A stretch of 64,000 nucleotides of DNA from Salipaludibacillus daqingensis (GCF_029891575.1 NZ_JARZHF010000004.1:124001-188000), one strand, 5' to 3'; positions 8,255 to 18,166 are shown, numbered from the stretch's first letter. Notes: generated by a model from the sequence alone, not told the origin. A program made the numbers and translations.

Positions 8255-9190
8255 TTATTGTTCTAAGTCATCTTTCATCTCTTGAATAGGATTAAAAAGA
8301 TCTCTATTAAAAGGTTCAAAACCCATAATACCTAAAAGTTTCAAAGCTTCTTCCCCAGATGGATCTTCATGCATCGTTAAAATTGTTTTTTCTAAATCTT
8401 TTTTTAAAGTTTCATCAATATCGGGATTGATGATAACAGGACTATTTCCTACATAAGGACCTTTTTCAATGATTTTTATATTATCAACTATTGGGTTATT
8501 TTGATTCTTCAGTTCATCAAATACACCGCTGTGAGTTGCCCCTGCTTCCACCAAACCTTTTGACACTGACTTAATCGTATTATCATGGCTATAAGTAAAA
8601 TGCGTGCTTCCAAAGAATTCATCTAACTCATAACCAGCAGAAAATGTCTCATACTCAGCGTAAAGATATCCAGAATAAGAAAGAGGATCGGAAAAAGCCA
8701 TACTTTTTCCTTGCAAATCCGACAGTGATTCCGCTTCTGAAGATTCGTTTACTATGATATATGATGTAAATGTTGATGAATCTTCTTTAATTGGAGTTGT
8801 AATCCCCTTCATAATTTCTTTATTTTCACCAATGACCGCTAGGTAAGCGCATACTATCCCCGCATCTACTTTCCCCTCTTCAAAAAGAGCCCGAACTTCT
8901 CCATACGTTTGTTTTTGAATAATTTTCACTGGTCTATCTAATTCATGTTCTAAATATTCGATAAAAGGCTGATAAGTTCGTTGAGTTTCACTGAGTGATA
9001 AGATGGAGACAACTGCAAATTTCAATGCTTCTTCATTACTGTCTGAATACCCATCAATAAAAACTTCTTTTTGTTGTACATCATTACTAATTTTTAATTC
9101 TGCAAAGGATTTTTCTGATAAACTACAACCTGAAATAACGATGGATATAGTCAACATTCCAATAATAAAGTAAGTGACTTTATTCCACAT
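8255..9190 (-). CDS. PhnD-like periplasmic-binding lipoprotein
   Basis: About 311 residues. A lipoprotein signal peptide with lipobox VISGC near residue 21 predicts anchoring to the outer face of the membrane. The body follows the PhnD/phosphate-phosphonate binding fold: LKFAVVSILSLSETQRTYQPFIEYLEHELDRPV, YGEVRALFEEGKVDAGIVCAYL, a SDPLSYSGYLYA ligand-loop segment, and GPYVGNSPVIINPDI. Members bind oxyanions or phosphonates; some (AioX-type) present ligand to a sensor kinase rather than import it. No import permease is adjacent. The start is 9190 or the ATG at 9193 after GGGGGAGG. It sits 107 bases after the ABC pair's stop side and completes the accessory block. Confidence 0.8.
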   Translation of the reverse strand: MWNKVTYFIIGMLTISIVISGCSLSEKSFAELKISNDVQQKEVFIDGYSDSNEEALKFAVVSILSLSETQRTYQPFIEYLEHELDRPVKIIQKQTYGEVRALFEEGKVDAGIVCAYLAVIGENKEIMKGITTPIKEDSSTFTSYIIVNESSEAESLSDLQGKSMAFSDPLSYSGYLYAEYETFSAGYELDEFFGSTHFTYSHDNTIKSVSKGLVEAGATHSGVFDELKNQNNPIVDNIKIIEKGPYVGNSPVIINPDIDETLKKDLEKTILTMHEDPSGEEALKLLGIMGFEPFNRDLFNPIQEMKDDLEQ

Positions 9191-9329
9191 CATCAAATCC
9201 TCCCCCTGTGTTCTTCCCTCCATTATATTATTAATAATTGCTTTTTAATCCATAAATTATCACGATATTTTTACAATTTCACTATTTTTATCGTAATAAG
9301 CTGAAAAAAAGATCTCGCAAATACACTTA

Positions 9330-9998
9330 TTAATATTTCTCCAGAATTTGTCCACTTAACAGATAAGAGGCATCCCCTTTATTTCTATATCTTTCATCAT
9401 GAGTAACCATTACGACGGTCTTCCCCTGTTTTTTACTCATTTCCAGTAACAAATCGAAAAGCTCATCTGCCCTGTCACGGTCTAATGAAGCAGTCGGTTC
9501 ATCCGCAAGAAGAATTGGTGGATCATTAATAATTGCTCTTGCAATCGCTACACGTTGCCTTTCTCCACCACTAAGTGTTTCTGGTAAAGAATTATGTTGC
9601 TTACTAATGGATAAATAATCAAATATTTGTTTTGCTCTTGGTAAAATAATCTTTTTTTTCCACCCTGCCAAAGCTCCCATATATAGAACGTTTTCCAAAG
9701 CAGTTAATTCAGGAAGTAAATAATGGTTTTGAAAAATATAACCTATATTTTTAGCTCGCCACTTTACTCCTTTTTGTCCTTTATATGGGTTAGCTCCGAG
9801 AATTACGCACGTTCCGCTCGTAGGTTGAATAAGCCCGCTAATCATTTTTAATAATGTACTTTTACCATTTCCGCTAGGTCCATGAATAGTTATAAACTGA
9901 TTAGAACTCACTTCTATAGAAAGATTTTTGATGACCGTGCGATTGACTAAACCATCAGTATACTCCTTTGATACATTTGATAATGTGATAGCAGACAT
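9330..9998 (-). CDS. LolD/MacB-type ABC transporter ATPase
   Basis: A 222-residue nucleotide-binding protein of the LolD/FtsE/MacB class. It has Walker A GPSGNGKST near residue 40, Q-loop IFQNHYLLPEL, signature LSGGERQRVAIARA near 142, Walker B ILLADEPTASLD and H-loop VMVTHD. These ATPases drive mechanotransmission or export rather than import. The ATG follows AAAGGGAG. The start is 15 bases downstream of the FtsX-type permease stop, so the two form a transporter unit in the block's operon. Confidence 0.92.
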   Translation of the reverse strand: MSAITLSNVSKEYTDGLVNRTVIKNLSIEVSSNQFITIHGPSGNGKSTLLKMISGLIQPTSGTCVILGANPYKGQKGVKWRAKNIGYIFQNHYLLPELTALENVLYMGALAGWKKKIILPRAKQIFDYLSISKQHNSLPETLSGGERQRVAIARAIINDPPILLADEPTASLDRDRADELFDLLLEMSKKQGKTVVMVTHDERYRNKGDASYLLSGQILEKY

Positions 9999-10013
9999 GA
10001 GATTTCTCTCCCT

Positions 10014-11120
10014 TTATAACGTACGATCAGGATCGCTCGGTAGATTTTTTAAATATATTAAAAATAATGGCAGTGTACTAAATGATGCAAGTACAAAAAG
10101 TAGACCACTCGCTAAAACTGTTTCCATTGGCATCTGAACAGAGAGAGATGGTGGCATCATCAAATGACCAACGTAAGAAATACTAAACCCTACAATCATT
10201 CCTCCTAATACTAGAAGCAATATTTGACTTAAGACGATTTTAAACAAGTCATATTGATCAGCACCAAGTGCCTTTAGAACAATAAATTGAGACCTGCGAT
10301 GTATAAGCTGGATATAGAAAAACACAAAACAAATTACACCTACAACCCCATAAGACATCCATTTTAAAAGCTCTGGAACGAGATACATCTCAGAAACACC
10401 CGGAATGCCCATCGCCACTCCCATACGTGTGTCTACATGAAGACCATCTAACAAAATATGCTCCATTCCTTCTTTTGCCTGCTCATCGGTAAGTTCTCGC
10501 GGTCCTTGCACCACAATCATCGTCACGAGATCCTTGATATCATCCGGTTGGAATGACTGCCATTCATCAAGAGACATAAACATCGTAGGTTGCATAGAAA
10601 ATCGATTATCACCGGTGACGCCAACAATTTCTATAAGTGAAGACTGTTCTTGGATTCGAAAAGAGTCTCCTAGATCTAAATCGAAGGTTTCTAAAAAGGA
10701 CCTATCAACAACTGCCTTATTTTGATCCCCCTCTTTTAGAAGCCTACCTCTATTTAAATCCGAGGGTGCACCAATCGTATCAGGCGTATAACCAAACAAA
10801 GCGACATTCGCTTGATGATCACTAGTATAAACTACTGTCGGTCGGTGACCTAATGGTGCTGCTTCGTCTGTTGCAGGCATGTAGTGCAACCCTTCCGCTA
10901 TCTCAAAAGGTAACAAACTTCGAGAAATGTTTCCTTCTGCTTCTTCGTCCATCACAATTAAATTTCCTCGGACATTTATTATTGCCCCATTCATGCCTTT
11001 GGAAAGTCCTTCGGATAAACCTGACAATAAAAGTACCAATGCTGCAATTAATGAAATTAAACATAAAATTAAAAATGACCGAAAAGGATGTTTTTTAATT
11101 TCCCGAATCGCAATATACAT
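10014..11120 (-). CDS. FtsX/MacB-type ABC transporter permease
   Basis: A 368-residue permease with one N-terminal helix (about 15-35, SFLILCLISLIAALVLLLSG). A large external domain (about 45-245) follows, then three C-terminal helices (about 250-355). This is the FtsX/MacB type-VII topology. Such permeases partner LolD-like ATPases and move lipoproteins or peptides, or transmit force; the substrate is unknown. The start at 11120 (MYIAIREIKKHPFRSF) follows CAGGGG by 8 bases. A TTG at 11138 is an alternative. It lies 71 bases after the upstream membrane-protein gene. Confidence 0.88.
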   Translation of the reverse strand: MYIAIREIKKHPFRSFLILCLISLIAALVLLLSGLSEGLSKGMNGAIINVRGNLIVMDEEAEGNISRSLLPFEIAEGLHYMPATDEAAPLGHRPTVVYTSDHQANVALFGYTPDTIGAPSDLNRGRLLKEGDQNKAVVDRSFLETFDLDLGDSFRIQEQSSLIEIVGVTGDNRFSMQPTMFMSLDEWQSFQPDDIKDLVTMIVVQGPRELTDEQAKEGMEHILLDGLHVDTRMGVAMGIPGVSEMYLVPELLKWMSYGVVGVICFVFFYIQLIHRRSQFIVLKALGADQYDLFKIVLSQILLLVLGGMIVGFSISYVGHLMMPPSLSVQMPMETVLASGLLFVLASFSTLPLFLIYLKNLPSDPDRTL

Positions 11121-11191
11121 CGTTAAAACCCCTGACAATGATGATGAAGAGGAAGGCCTTAACAGACCTTCCTAGCTTTCATCTATCCTAT

Positions 11192-11803
11192 TTACATTTC
11201 TTTTGCTTTAAAGTCTTTAGGTGCTTGTTTTTGATCTTGTCTAAAGAAACTTGGAACAAATGCTGCCACAACTCCAAGTCCTACAAGGATAAATAACATC
11301 CAAGTTGGTAGGTAAAAAGACCAACGAGTATCCACTCCGATAAGATGAACAATATATTCAAATCCGCTGGAATTTCCTGCCACATCGCCACCTATAGAAT
11401 TCGTCACAACTCCCCAGAAAAATGCACCTACTCCTAAAAGAAAGTAATACACACTTAACGTTGCACTTTGCCAAATACGCTCTCTGAATTTATAACGAAT
11501 TACTAAGAATACCGCCCAAAAAATGAGTAATAGTACCGCTGTAAAAATTTTATTTTTCAAAATCGAACTGTTAAGAACGGCGTGTATCGGCCAAACGGCA
11601 AATCCTGTTATTAAAGCAGCGAATATTAAAACAAACCCTGTTAACGCTGAAACCCAAGCCATAAAATCTGCATATTTACCAATTGTAGGAATCCATTCTT
11701 TCTTCCAATTTTGAACGTACACCCTAAGGACAATACCTAACACACTAATTGCAAATGCCCCTGTGAGTAGAGAGACAACGATTGTATGAAATGCTGAATT
11801 CAT
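11192..11803 (-). CDS. Five-helix membrane protein of the heme-like block
   Basis: A 203-residue protein with five predicted membrane helices (about 8-28, 46-70, 86-104, 114-134, 163-185). Histidines lie at helix edges (H6, H74, H153) and could serve as heme or metal ligands, but this is inference. I do not recognise the family. Its ATG overlaps the stop of the ethylbenzene-dehydrogenase-like gene (TAATG), which implies translational coupling and a physical partnership as membrane subunit. The C-terminus is short, basic/acidic and cytoplasmic-looking (FFRQDQKQAPKDFKAKEM). Confidence 0.7.
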   Translation of the reverse strand: MNSAFHTIVVSLLTGAFAISVLGIVLRVYVQNWKKEWIPTIGKYADFMAWVSALTGFVLIFAALITGFAVWPIHAVLNSSILKNKIFTAVLLLIFWAVFLVIRYKFRERIWQSATLSVYYFLLGVGAFFWGVVTNSIGGDVAGNSSGFEYIVHLIGVDTRWSFYLPTWMLFILVGLGVVAAFVPSFFRQDQKQAPKDFKAKEM

Positions 11804-13206
11804 TATTGATCTCTCCTTTCAATTCGCGCCGATCGAACAACACCAATGGAGAATAACACAACAAAGATCGATACAGCTCCCATAGTCATCATCCACTGAC
11901 CTAAAATTTCATCTCGGAACTCCGATTCAATACCATAAAATGAAAACTCTTCTTCTGTATGAGCTTCACTTATCGGCGTCGACTTTTTTACCTCTTCCGC
12001 ACCTGCATGCTGTTCTGGATTAATCGCATGATCCCATGTAATTTGACCTGGATAAAACATTTCAAACGTTTCCCATTCTATTTCATCCCATGGTGGTGTA
12101 TCTCCTTCAAATTTTTGAACTTGAATGTCCGCTTCTCGTTCAAAAGCGAATGTAAATGGAAAGGAAACATAATGCCATCTTGTTCCTGTTGCGTTTTTAT
12201 GAATAGCAAAAGCAATATCATATTTTCCTTGCTCATGAAAAATCTTATCTTCACGAGGATTTCCTGTATCCATCGCTCTTTGTAAATCTAAATTCCACCT
12301 ACCATCATCCCAAACACCGTTAGCAAATATGTTTGCTCTACTTCCAGTAGGCTCCTCTAGTGGACGTCTTGGAAGTGTATCTCCTTCCTGCCAATCATGA
12401 TCAGGGTCAAATTCTGTCATATTGTCTGGTCCTAAGTAATAATAGTCATCTTGCGTATAATCTCTTGCAAGCACTCTATTCCAATCCATGGCATGTTTAC
12501 CAGCAGTATCAGGGTCAAACATATATTGCGGTTGATCTAACTCGTCATCCCAATTCGTTGTGAACATATCCCCTGTATCAGCATTACGGTCTTCTAATAG
12601 GTGAGTATCTTCAGCGTGTCCTACTGGATTCGAGCGATGCGCTCGCCAATGCCAAAAGTCTAAGAAGTAACCAGCGTCAACTAATTTCTCTAGTTCTTCT
12701 TCTTCTTTTACTGTTCTCCAATCTGTCGGATCTTCTCTTGTTTCAGGTAAGAACTTTCTTACCCAATTTCTATCAACATGTTCTGCTGCTTCTTCTGCAT
12801 CAGCCATGCTTGTCATATAACGCATACCTTCTTGGACGGTTAAAAAACCACCAGCTGAGTTAAAGTGTTCTACAGAACCATCATCAATTAAAAATGTTAG
12901 TCGATCCTCATAAACACCTTCTAAGTCCGGTCCTACTGGAGACGCTCCGTGCTGAACCCATTCTCCATTTTCATAGACGAGGTAATCATGATAAAATCCG
13001 TCTTCTGATTCCCAATCAAAACGCCAGAAAATATCTTCTCCATTATAGGCAGCTTTTACTTTTAATTCGGTCATTCTTTCGTCTGGAATAACGATGTTGC
13101 GATCTGGATCATCTTGCACCACTCCTGACGACATAAATCCACCAGTTAAACCAACAGCTAGTGATGCGATCAGAACATAAATAACTGCAATTTGCATTCG
13201 TTTCAT
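11803..13206 (-). CDS. Ethylbenzene-dehydrogenase-related (heme-b type) membrane-anchored protein
   Basis: A 467-residue, strongly acidic exported protein. An N-terminal signal/anchor (about 5-27) is followed by a large external domain and one C-terminal helix (about 437-457). The external domain has the pattern of the EB_dh family, the heme-b subunit type of DMSO-reductase-like enzymes: KAAYNGEDIFWRFDWES, DFWHWRAHRSNPVGHAED, DDGRWNLDLQRAMDTGN and a late WHYVSFPFTFA strand. No CxxCH heme-c motif is present. In known relatives such subunits carry electrons between a molybdoenzyme and quinone or cytochrome, but no molybdoenzyme is encoded here. It is the first gene of the putative five-gene operon. 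Confidence 0.72.
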   Translation of the reverse strand: MKRMQIAVIYVLIASLAVGLTGGFMSSGVVQDDPDRNIVIPDERMTELKVKAAYNGEDIFWRFDWESEDGFYHDYLVYENGEWVQHGASPVGPDLEGVYEDRLTFLIDDGSVEHFNSAGGFLTVQEGMRYMTSMADAEEAAEHVDRNWVRKFLPETREDPTDWRTVKEEEELEKLVDAGYFLDFWHWRAHRSNPVGHAEDTHLLEDRNADTGDMFTTNWDDELDQPQYMFDPDTAGKHAMDWNRVLARDYTQDDYYYLGPDNMTEFDPDHDWQEGDTLPRRPLEEPTGSRANIFANGVWDDGRWNLDLQRAMDTGNPREDKIFHEQGKYDIAFAIHKNATGTRWHYVSFPFTFAFEREADIQVQKFEGDTPPWDEIEWETFEMFYPGQITWDHAINPEQHAGAEEVKKSTPISEAHTEEEFSFYGIESEFRDEILGQWMMTMGAVSIFVVLFSIGVVRSARIERRDQ

Positions 13207-13294
13207 CTAAACCTCCCCTTTCCCTAATTGAATATGTGTACATTTTCTCACAAGAAATAAGGATCAAAAATCAGTTAAAAAGGTAATATCTTCA

Positions 13295-13310
13295 GTAATA
13301 ACGCTTTCAT
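13295..13310 (-). promoter_or_regulatory. Candidate cre (CcpA) site upstream of the heme/ABC operon
   Basis: In transcript sense the sequence is ATGAAAGCGTTATTAC. Its inner 14 bases match the cre consensus TGWNANCGNTNWCA at 13 positions. It lies about 90-105 bases before the first gene of the accessory operon. If real, it implies carbon-catabolite control. I could not identify a confident -35/-10 pair in this intergenic region. Confidence 0.4.
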
Positions 13311-13401
13311 TTGTTCTATAAATCCTTACCTTTTCACCATTTCGTCAGGAAAAAACCTTATAATTGAGTCTTTCAAGTGAAAATGTCATACATTTTGTGA
13401 A

Positions 13402-13430
13402 AAAATAAAAACTCTAGCAATGCTAGAGTT
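13402..13430 (-). terminator. Terminator of the two-component operon
   Basis: AAAACTCTAGCA / TGCTAGAGTTTT forms a near-perfect hairpin immediately 3' of the response-regulator stop, with a T-rich run on the minus strand (TTTTTATTTTTTC). It separates the two-component system from the heme/ABC operon. Confidence 0.85.
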
Positions 13431-13433
13431 TTT

Positions 13434-14078
13434 TTACATAGTAATAAGATTGTTGTCAACAGCATACCGAACTAATTCAGATCGTTTTTTTAAACTAAGT
13501 TTTTCTGATAATCTCCTTTTATGCGTCTCGATTGTTTTAATACTGACAAACAATTGATCCGCGATTTCTTGATAGGTTAAACCAAGAGCAATTAACTTTA
13601 ATACTTCTAACTCTCGTGGAGATAGTTCTGATGTTTTATTATAATTATTTTTTTTGGGCAATTCCATATAATTTTTTAGGAGCTTAGAAGTTAGTGTTGG
13701 ATAAATATACGTATCTCCGTCTAATACTGAATGAACAGCAGAAACTAATTCTGAATCAACTGCTTTTTTAATAACATATCCATTTGCCCCTGCTTGCAAT
13801 GCACGTTTTAAATATTGCTCATCTGAGTACATCGTTAATATTAAAACTTTAGTCAAAGGAAACTCTTTTTTTATTAATTTTGTTGCCTCAATTCCTCCCA
13901 TGACCGGCATCGAAATATCCATTAAAATTAAATCTGGCTTCCATTTTCTCGCTTCTTGGATAACATCTTCTGCTGTGGAAACTTCCCCTACAATATCAAC
14001 ATCTTCCTGCATTAATAAAAGCTTGATTCCTGACAAAAGTACTCTATGATCATCCGCTAATAAGATCTTCGGTCTCAA
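13434..14078 (-). CDS. NarL/FixJ-family response regulator
   Basis: A 214-residue regulator. The receiver domain (about 1-120) has the acidic pair ADD, phospho-acceptor Asp in LILMDISMPVMGG and Lys in the VIKKA segment. The C-terminal LuxR-type helix-turn-helix has the pattern LSPRELEVLKLIALGLTYQEIADQLFVSIKTIETHKRR. A TTG start at 14078 (encoding MRPKILLADDHRV) is preferred because GAGGGGAG lies 7 bases upstream. Longer frames extend deep into the kinase gene. It overlaps the kinase coding end by 29 bases, indicating translational coupling. It likely controls the adjacent heme/ABC operon. Confidence 0.88.
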   Translation of the reverse strand: MRPKILLADDHRVLLSGIKLLLMQEDVDIVGEVSTAEDVIQEARKWKPDLILMDISMPVMGGIEATKLIKKEFPLTKVLILTMYSDEQYLKRALQAGANGYVIKKAVDSELVSAVHSVLDGDTYIYPTLTSKLLKNYMELPKKNNYNKTSELSPRELEVLKLIALGLTYQEIADQLFVSIKTIETHKRRLSEKLSLKKRSELVRYAVDNNLITM

Positions 14079-15924
14079 AAAATTCTCCCCTCTCGATCGA
14101 TATATTTTTGATATATATCGTTGTACCAATTTCTACATGTGATTCAATATAAAATTTCCCTCCTATTAATTCCACTCTTTCTTGCATCCCTTTCAATCCT
14201 AAATGTTTTTTTAATGTATCTTGATGGTTGATTTCTTTCACATTAAATCCAATTCCATCGTCCTCGATAATTATCGATAAAGTTTTTTCTCCCGCTTCTA
14301 AGATGATACTGACATTTTCTGCCTTTGCATGTCTAGCAATATTTGTTAGTGCTTCTTGAATGACTCTATATATTGTCACTTCAATGACCGTAGGTAATCG
14401 AAGCGATTTAAATCCCATGACTTGAGTATCTATATCTATAGAATATTTACCCATGAATTCTTCTGTGTACCTTTCTATCGCAGCAATTAATCCTAAGTCG
14501 TCTAACACACTTGGCCTAAGGGAATATGATATATAGTGGATTTCTTCTAACGTGTGTCGTGCCACTTGTTTTATTTGATCAATTTCTTCTGAATGACTGT
14601 CATCAATCATTTTTTGTTTTAATAGTTTCAAGCTAACAAGGATTGAAGTTAATGATTGACTCGTTTCATCATGAAGTTCTCTTGCAATTCGTTTTCTTTC
14701 TTCTTCTTGAGCATAGATCAACCTTTCTAATAATTTTTCGCGAATTTCTTCTTTGTGTGTTAATTCTTTCCATAACTTTGCATTTTCAACAATAATCGCA
14801 AGCTGCTTTCCTAGTGACTCAAAATATTTAACGGAATGTTCGCTAACACTCTCGTTAAACGTACAATTTATTTCACCATAATAGATGTTTTCCTTCTCAA
14901 TAATATACGATTTTTCTAAGAATTGTGTTTTAGCTAAATCCTTATTGTTATATACAGCTTGAAACTCTTGGTTCGAAAAATATATAGCAATTTTAAAAGT
15001 TACTAAAGAGAATTCTAGACCAATGTTTGTCACTACTCTATCTAAAACCTTCTGAAAATCAAATTCATCAGAAGACGAGACTGCTAACTCTTGCAATAAC
15101 AGAAGTTGACTATTTCTCCGCTTTAAGTCTTCTAAGTATTTCTCATTTTTGGCCTTCTGTTTATACAAATGAGTTGTCATTTCATTAAATTCTTCTCCTA
15201 ATTTTCCGATTTCATCTTTCGATTTAATGATAATATCTTGAGATAAATCTCCGTCCTTCACTTTTCTAATTCCGTTCATTAGCCGCTTCATATCTCTATA
15301 AATGAAATTTGTGAAAAATATTGAAATGAGAGCTCCAAGCGCGCTTAATAATAATGTTGTAAAGGAAATGATGATTGTCATTTCATTCACTGCTTTTTCT
15401 ATTTCACTTTCATTTAATCCTACTCGAATATAATCTGTATTAATGTTTGATACTGGTGCCGCAACATCATGGATCTTTCCGTCTGGAGAATCAAATTCAA
15501 TTAGCGATGGACCTCTTTCACTTTCACGACCGTAGTCAATCATATTTTTAAATAACAACTCATCAGAAACAGAATATTCTTCTCCAAAAGAATCTAAATA
15601 GACGTCTTGGTTCGAGTCAACTAAAAAGATATACTCAATATCATTATGATTAGATATTGTTTCATCGAATAGCTTATAAAGACTATATATATCATTTAAT
15701 ATGACATAATCAGAACTTCTTGAGGCTAAGTCATTAGCAACGGTCTCCGCTCTTAAATGTAAATCTTCTGTTAGTTTAGCAGTGATTAGTTCTCTCATAA
15801 CGAAAGAGAAGGTCATGCCCATTAAAAAAATAAGTCCTATTGTCATTATTAAAATCTTCGTTCGAACACTTTTATTTTTTAAATAAGTCAATAACCGTTT
15901 CATAGATATCATACTACCTTTCAT
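14050..15924 (-). CDS. Sensor histidine kinase (HisKA_3 type)
   Basis: About 624 residues. TM1 lies near 24-45, an external sensor domain near 46-170, and TM2 near 175-205. HAMP (LMNGIRKVKDGDLSQDI), a coil, a GAF-like cytoplasmic domain, a HisKA_3 dimerisation helix with phospho-acceptor His in RIARELHDETSQ, and an HATPase domain with EDDGIGFN and GLKGMQERV follow. This is the NarX/LiaS/DegS class that pairs with NarL-type regulators. The start is uncertain: ATGs at 15960, 15924, 15912 and 15903 are in frame. 15924 is a compromise, and AAAGGTAG lies before 15903/15912. The external domain may interact with the PhnD-like lipoprotein (inference). Confidence 0.85.
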   Translation of the reverse strand: MKGSMISMKRLLTYLKNKSVRTKILIMTIGLIFLMGMTFSFVMRELITAKLTEDLHLRAETVANDLASRSSDYVILNDIYSLYKLFDETISNHNDIEYIFLVDSNQDVYLDSFGEEYSVSDELLFKNMIDYGRESERGPSLIEFDSPDGKIHDVAAPVSNINTDYIRVGLNESEIEKAVNEMTIIISFTTLLLSALGALISIFFTNFIYRDMKRLMNGIRKVKDGDLSQDIIIKSKDEIGKLGEEFNEMTTHLYKQKAKNEKYLEDLKRRNSQLLLLQELAVSSSDEFDFQKVLDRVVTNIGLEFSLVTFKIAIYFSNQEFQAVYNNKDLAKTQFLEKSYIIEKENIYYGEINCTFNESVSEHSVKYFESLGKQLAIIVENAKLWKELTHKEEIREKLLERLIYAQEEERKRIARELHDETSQSLTSILVSLKLLKQKMIDDSHSEEIDQIKQVARHTLEEIHYISYSLRPSVLDDLGLIAAIERYTEEFMGKYSIDIDTQVMGFKSLRLPTVIEVTIYRVIQEALTNIARHAKAENVSIILEAGEKTLSIIIEDDGIGFNVKEINHQDTLKKHLGLKGMQERVELIGGKFYIESHVEIGTTIYIKNISIERGEFFETEDLISG

Positions 15925-16174
15925 AGGTAAGACACTTCTTCTGGTTAGTCGTCTTCCCATAAAGTATACTATATCTACTTTTCTTAAACTGACAGTTTTT
16001 CTACAATTTTAAAAACATTCTTTTAAAATAAGTTGCTAATCATAGTTCATTACTTTTTGTCTCATGAAGATTATATATACGAGGCTTTCCTTAAATTGAA
16101 ACAGCATCGGATTCATCAGGACATCCAAGTTGTTTAACCTCTTCATTTTATCGGCTCTCAGATTTTTGAAAAGC

Positions 16175-16200
16175 AAAAACGCCACTCAATGGAGTGACGT
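16175..16200 (-). terminator. Terminator of thrS
   Basis: ACGCCACTC / GAGTGACGT with a 4-base loop, followed on the minus strand by TTTTTG. It lies 17 bases after the thrS stop. The rest of 15,961-16,170 is the kinase upstream region, with no element I can name. Confidence 0.8.
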
Positions 16201-16216
16201 CTTTGTAAAATTCCTT

Positions 16217-18166
16217 CTAGCGCGAATAGTGTTGTATATCTTGTTTAATGTTTTCGATAAATTGATCCAAGCTTAATTCTTCTGTGTCTTTTTGACCGTA
16301 TCTGCGAACGTTCACTCCGTTTGACTCAATTTCTTTATCTCCCAATACTAGAAGATAAGGAATCTTTTGCATCTGAGCTTCACGAATTTTGTAGCCGAGC
16401 TTTTCATTTCGGACGTCAACATTCACACGTACACCCGCTTTTTTCAATTCATCCTCTACTTTTCTCACGTAATCCATATGAACATCACTTACAGGAATTG
16501 CCTGAACTTGAACGGGAGCTAACCAAGTTGGGAATGCCCCTTTGTATTCTTCTATTAAGAAAGCGACAAATCGTTCCATTGTAGAAACGACACCACGATG
16601 GATCACGACAGGACGATGATCTTTTCCATCTTCCCCAACATACGTAAGGTCAAAACGATTTGGCAAATGGAAATCCAATTGAACAGTCGAAAGTGTTTCA
16701 TCTTTTCCTAACGCTGTTTTCACTTGAACATCTAGTTTTGGACCATAGAATGCCGCTTCTCCTTCGGCTTCAACATAATCTACACCCATGTCATCAACAG
16801 CTTCTTTTAACATCGCTTGTGCTTTGTCCCACATCTCGTCATTATCCACATATTTCTCTTTATCTTCTGCATCACGATAAGATAAGCGGAAGTAATAATC
16901 TTCAATACCAAAATCTTTGTATACTGCCTGAATCAGCTCAACTACTCGAATAAATTCATCTTTCAATTGATCTGGACGACAGAAAATATGCGCATCGTTT
17001 AACGTCATCGCACGAACTCGTTGAAGTCCAGCTAGCGCTCCAGACATTTCATGGCGATGCATCGTTCCTAATTCTGCAATTCGAAGCGGTAAGTTTCTAT
17101 AGCTGTGCTTTTCATGTTTATATATCATCATATGGTGAGGACAGTTCATTGGTCGAAGAACTAGATCTTCATTATCCATTTTTAATACAGGGAACATATC
17201 CTCTTGATAATGATCCCAGTGACCAGAAGTTTTATACAAGTCAACACTTCCTAACACCGGTGTATACACATGGTCATAGCCAAGTCTCTCTTCAATATCG
17301 ACGATATAACGTTCTACTGTACGACGAATAGTCGCCCCTTTAGGTAACCACAATGGAAGTCCTTGTCCAACTTTTTGATTCACAGTAAAGATACCTAGTT
17401 CTTTCCCTAGTTTACGATGATCTCGCTCTTTACGTTCTTCAAGTAATTTCAAGTAATCATCTACTTGTGACTGCTTCGGGAAAGCTGTTCCATAAATTCG
17501 TTGTAGCATTTTGTTATCACTATCGCCACGCCAATAAGCGCCATTAATCGTTAACAACTTGAATTTTTTCAACTTACTTGTTGAAGGCACATGCACTCCT
17601 CGGCAAAGATCAAAAAACTCACCTTGTTCATAAATACTGATCTTCTCTCCATCAGGAATATCTTCAAGAAGTTCCAATTTCAACTCATCACCAATTTCTT
17701 CATATCGGCGTATTGCTTCTTCTCGAGTTACTTCTACTCGATTAATCTCCAAATTTTCTTCAATGATTCGTTTCATTTCTTTTTCAATCTTAGGAAGGTC
17801 TTCTGGTGTTAACGTTTCTGGCATATCAATATCATAATAAAAACCTTCTTCGATAACCGGCCCTACACCTAACTTTACGTTTTTATAAAGTCTCTTTAAT
17901 GCTTGAGCCATTAAATGAGCACTGCTGTGACGGAGAATATCCAAACCATCATCAGAATCATAAGTCACAATAGCGATTTCTCCATCCATTTCAATAGGCG
18001 CTCTGAGGTCAATTGCCTCTCCATTTAGTTTCCCTGCTAACGCATTTTTCTTCAATCCTGGAGAAATAGAAGCTGCTATCTCTTCTGTTGTTGTCCCTTT
18101 ATCAAACTCTTTTTTTGCACCATCTGGAAACGTTAATTCAACTTTGTTTTTCACTTCTTCTGCCAT
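16217..18166 (-). CDS. thrS: Threonyl-tRNA synthetase
   Basis: A 649-residue class II synthetase of usual length. The N-terminal TGS domain (about 8-68) is followed by the editing domain with the [12 protein letters not shown] motif (zinc-like His site) and DICRGVHVP-type Cys. Catalytic motifs include [13 protein letters not shown] (zinc Cys/His) and [17 protein letters not shown], and the anticodon-binding domain ends the protein. It charges tRNA-Thr and edits Ser-tRNA-Thr. The start ATG is preceded by an AAGGAG-type site. Expression is under a Thr T-box leader. It lies downstream of ytxC as in B. subtilis, with the accessory block inserted on its other side. Confidence 0.98.
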   Translation of the reverse strand: MAEEVKNKVELTFPDGAKKEFDKGTTTEEIAASISPGLKKNALAGKLNGEAIDLRAPIEMDGEIAIVTYDSDDGLDILRHSSAHLMAQALKRLYKNVKLGVGPVIEEGFYYDIDMPETLTPEDLPKIEKEMKRIIEENLEINRVEVTREEAIRRYEEIGDELKLELLEDIPDGEKISIYEQGEFFDLCRGVHVPSTSKLKKFKLLTINGAYWRGDSDNKMLQRIYGTAFPKQSQVDDYLKLLEERKERDHRKLGKELGIFTVNQKVGQGLPLWLPKGATIRRTVERYIVDIEERLGYDHVYTPVLGSVDLYKTSGHWDHYQEDMFPVLKMDNEDLVLRPMNCPHHMMIYKHEKHSYRNLPLRIAELGTMHRHEMSGALAGLQRVRAMTLNDAHIFCRPDQLKDEFIRVVELIQAVYKDFGIEDYYFRLSYRDAEDKEKYVDNDEMWDKAQAMLKEAVDDMGVDYVEAEGEAAFYGPKLDVQVKTALGKDETLSTVQLDFHLPNRFDLTYVGEDGKDHRPVVIHRGVVSTMERFVAFLIEEYKGAFPTWLAPVQVQAIPVSDVHMDYVRKVEDELKKAGVRVNVDVRNEKLGYKIREAQMQKIPYLLVLGDKEIESNGVNVRRYGQKDTEELSLDQFIENIKQDIQHYSR

